This document shows, piece by piece, positions 6,140 to 7,910 of a stretch of DNA of 7,910 bases. Positions within the stretch are counted from its first letter, which is position 1; each line of letters starts with the position of its first letter. The position numbers and the translations under genes were made by a program. The notes under the pieces are model-generated. The model saw only the letters and a list, made by a program, of their open reading frames with translations. It searched no databases and was not told the origin of the DNA. The DNA is from Acidimicrobiaceae bacterium (lineage in GTDB: Bacteria; Actinomycetota; Acidimicrobiia; Acidimicrobiales; Ilumatobacteraceae): positions 1 through 7,910 of the forward strand of contig VFMC01000437.1 in assembly GCA_006515795.1 (NCBI GenBank), read 5' to 3'.

Positions 6140-7330
6140 ATGAGTACCGTCATCTCCGCTCCCGCTCCCGCCCACGGCGACGTGTCGATGTGGCAATCGT
6201 TCCTCCGGCGAGCTGGGGTTGCCTACCTCGTATCTCGTGTGTGCGTCATCGCCGGGGCCGCGATCGTGGCCGCTCAAGATGTGGCCGAGGCCAATCGCCT
6301 CGGTGAGGCCCGACCGAAGAACGCTGTCGGCCTGATCTTGCAGGTGCTCACCTCGTGGGACGGTGCGTGGTACTACAAGATCATTCGCGACGGGTACCCG
6401 ACCGTCATCCCGGCCGCCGTCACCTACGAGATGCCCGAGGCACGCGCCGCGTTCTTCCCCGTGTACCCGATGCTCGTCCGCGCCGCCGACGCGGTGCTCC
6501 CCGGTGGCGACGTCGCGGCTGGCGTGTTCGTCAACTTCGTGCTCGGAGCAGTCGCCGTGGTGCTGGTCGGCATCCTCGCCCGCGAACTGTTCGGCGAGCG
6601 TGTCGGCTACCGGGCCATGCTGCTGATGGCGTTCTTCCCGGGCAGCATGGCGCTCAGCCTCACCTACTCCGAGGCCACCCTGATCGTGCTTGCCGCGGCA
6701 TGCCTGCTCATGCTGCTCCGCGAACAGTGGCTCGCCGCCGGGCTCCTCGCCGCCGTCGCCACGGCCACCCGACCGAACGGGCTCGCACTGGTGGCAGCGT
6801 GCGCCGTTGCCGCCGCCGTCGCGATCCGCGACGACCGCCGTTGGGGCGCGCTCGTCGCCCCGCTCCTGGCCCCCATCGGCTTCATCGCCTTCCAGCTCTA
6901 CCTGCTCGACCGCACCGGCGAATGGGCCTGGTTCCGGGTGCAGACCCAGGCCTGGGACGAGGGAACGAGCTTCGGGTTCACCGCGATCAAGAACACGGTC
7001 GAGGCGATCATCCGCCCGCTCGCTTCACCCACCGACATCATCACCGCGGTGTCCGTCGCGGTGATGATCGCCTTGCTCGTCATGATGTACAAGCGTCGCC
7101 TTCCGTGGCCGATGGTCGCTTACGTCATCGTCGTGTTCGCGTTGATGATCCTGCCGAGCACCGTCACGGCCAGGCCGCGGTTCTTGTTCACCGCCTTCCC
7201 GGTGTTCATCTCGGTCGCCGCATGGTGGCCGGAGGAGCACGAGGAGGCATGGGGGCTCGTCATCGCGCTCTGCACCGCCGGTCTCGTCACGCTCACGGGC
7301 CTGTACGGCGTGCTCGGCGCCATTCCGTGA
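6140..7330 (+). CDS. PIG-V-like GT-C membrane glycosyltransferase (probable mannosyltransferase)
   Basis: A polytopic membrane protein of 396 residues that resembles the bacterial branch of the PIG-V mannosyltransferase family, which uses polyprenyl-phosphate sugars outside the membrane. A cytoplasmic N-terminus (about 1-20) precedes TM1 (27-46). A large first loop contains SWDGAWYYKIIRDGY (72-86), with the Asp74 typical of GT-C catalytic loops, and AAFFPVYPMLVRAAD (103-117), the hallmark FFPxYP motif. Then come several hydrophobic segments (about 125-147, 157-193, 198-229, 236-255, 301-316, 325-342, 350-363, 371-394), with ATATRPNGL (207-215) and TARPRFLFTAFP (343-354) conserved in relatives. 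The ATG at 6140 follows GGAAAG, and TM1 begins at a usual distance. The last bases overlap the next gene's GTG (GTGA, 7327-7330), suggesting a joint glycan pathway. The donor sugar and acceptor cannot be told from sequence. No gap is visible. Confidence 0.85.
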   Translation: MSTVISAPAPAHGDVSMWQSFLRRAGVAYLVSRVCVIAGAAIVAAQDVAEANRLGEARPKNAVGLILQVLTSWDGAWYYKIIRDGYPTVIPAAVTYEMPEARAAFFPVYPMLVRAADAVLPGGDVAAGVFVNFVLGAVAVVLVGILARELFGERVGYRAMLLMAFFPGSMALSLTYSEATLIVLAAACLLMLLREQWLAAGLLAAVATATRPNGLALVAACAVAAAVAIRDDRRWGALVAPLLAPIGFIAFQLYLLDRTGEWAWFRVQTQAWDEGTSFGFTAIKNTVEAIIRPLASPTDIITAVSVAVMIALLVMMYKRRLPWPMVAYVIVVFALMILPSTVTARPRFLFTAFPVFISVAAWWPEEHEEAWGLVIALCTAGLVTLTGLYGVLGAIP

Positions 7331-7910
7331 CTGCGGCCGCGCCTGCCGGCGCGCCTCCTGCAGCAGCCGGCCCGCGGCCGAGAGCACGGCCCGGAGCTCG
7401 GTTCACGGCACGGCCGGGCGTCTGGCTGCTGCCACCGACACCAAGCTCTACCTGTACCTCGACCCGGGTCGCCTGATCGCCGACGCCCCGTTCAGCTGGG
7501 ACAACCGTCAGTTCGGTGGATGGGTCCCCCACCAGACGATCGCCTACCTCTGGCCATCCGGGCCGTGGTTCTGGACCTTCGAGCACCTCGGTGTGCCCGA
7601 TTGGATCGCTCACCGGCTGTGGCTCGGCACGATCCTGTTCCTCGGTGGAACGGGTGTGCGCTGGGCGGCGCGGCATCTAGGGCTGAGCCCCACCGCAGCC
7701 ACCGTCGCCGGTGTCGTCTATGCCACGTCGCCGTACATCCTGCCGTACGTGTCGCGCACCTCGGTGATGCTGTTGCCCTGGGCAGGTGTCGGCTGGCTCG
7801 TCGGTCTCACCATCAGGGCCGCCTCGCGCAACGGATGGCGCGACCCGGCACTGTTCGCGCTGGTGGTCGCCACGGTCGGGGCAGTCAACGCCACCGCGCT
7901 GGCGTTGATC
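7327..7910 (+). CDS. AftD-like (DUF3367) GT-C arabinofuranosyltransferase-family protein, 5' part, frame broken near 7430
   Basis: The GTG at 7327 overlaps the PIG-V-like stop and encodes an Ala/Pro/Arg-rich cytoplasmic leader (about 30 residues, MTAAAPAGAPPAAAG...) ending in PGVWLL, the likely start of TM1. That frame stops at 7474-7476. From about 7431 another frame carries convincing family sequence to the window end: DTKLYLYLDPGRLIADAPFSWD (from base 7437), QTIAYLWPSGPWFW, DWIAHRLWLGTILF and several hydrophobic segments. This matches the first luminal loop of AftD-type enzymes, whose family precedes DTK with a complete TM1. Most of TM1 seems to be missing, and the lost length must be 3k+1 bases. 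The second frame has no ATG or GTG upstream, so it is not an independent gene. AftD adds arabinofuranose to cell-wall glycans in mycobacteria; outside mycolic-acid bacteria the sugar is uncertain. The 3' end is outside the window. Confidence 0.8.

Noticed and set aside
5054..6143. Long overlapping plus-strand open frames across the glycosylase region (starting 5054 and 5163).
   Set aside because: They are rich in Arg, Ala and Pro with no family-like segments, whereas the 5179-6078 frame has a clear HhH motif and catalytic Asp.

Overview
The window reads as a high-GC actinobacterium: G/C-rich third codon positions, GTG starts, four-base start/stop overlaps, leaderless-looking promoters, and an AftD-like/PIG-V-like pair of lipid-linked glycosyltransferases. 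The protein style fits Acidimicrobiia (Ilumatobacter-like), but that placement is an impression that was not tested.

Layout. (1) Positions 1-4680, plus strand: a dipeptide/oligopeptide ABC importer operon in canonical order, namely substrate-binding protein (5' end outside the window), inner-membrane permeases DppB and DppC, then ATPases DppD and OppF/DppF. Genes from dppB onward are coupled by ATGA, GTGA and TGATG overlaps. (2) Positions 4683-5109, minus strand: a small ribbon-helix-helix (CopG/Arc-type) regulator followed, with an 11-base overlap, by a truncated VOC (glyoxalase-fold) protein. The regulator starts directly against a perfect palindrome that overlaps a leaderless-type -10 box. 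(3) Positions 5179-6078, plus strand: an AlkA-like HhH-GPD DNA glycosylase with a leaderless GTG start, divergent from the regulator. (4) Positions 6140-7910, plus strand: a PIG-V-like polytopic glycosyltransferase overlapping (GTGA) the start of an AftD-like/DUF3367 glycosyltransferase that leaves the window.

The main anomaly is not a new system. Short internal stretches seem to be missing repeatedly. Against remembered family architecture, sequence is absent in the binding protein (~565), twice in DppC (~1934 and ~2620), in DppD (~3022, with a frame change and loss of the Q-loop), at the oppF/VOC tail-to-tail junction (~4680), and near the start of the AftD-like gene (~7430, with a frame change). 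DppB, the regulator, the DNA glycosylase and the PIG-V-like protein look whole. So many small gaps in otherwise well-conserved sequence suggest an assembly or consensus artefact (for example, joined scaffold gaps) more than gene decay, but the sequence alone cannot decide.

If the gaps are artefactual, the cell has a normal peptide importer; if they are real, the importer is dead. No RNA genes, CRISPR arrays, insertion sequences or phage genes were recognised.
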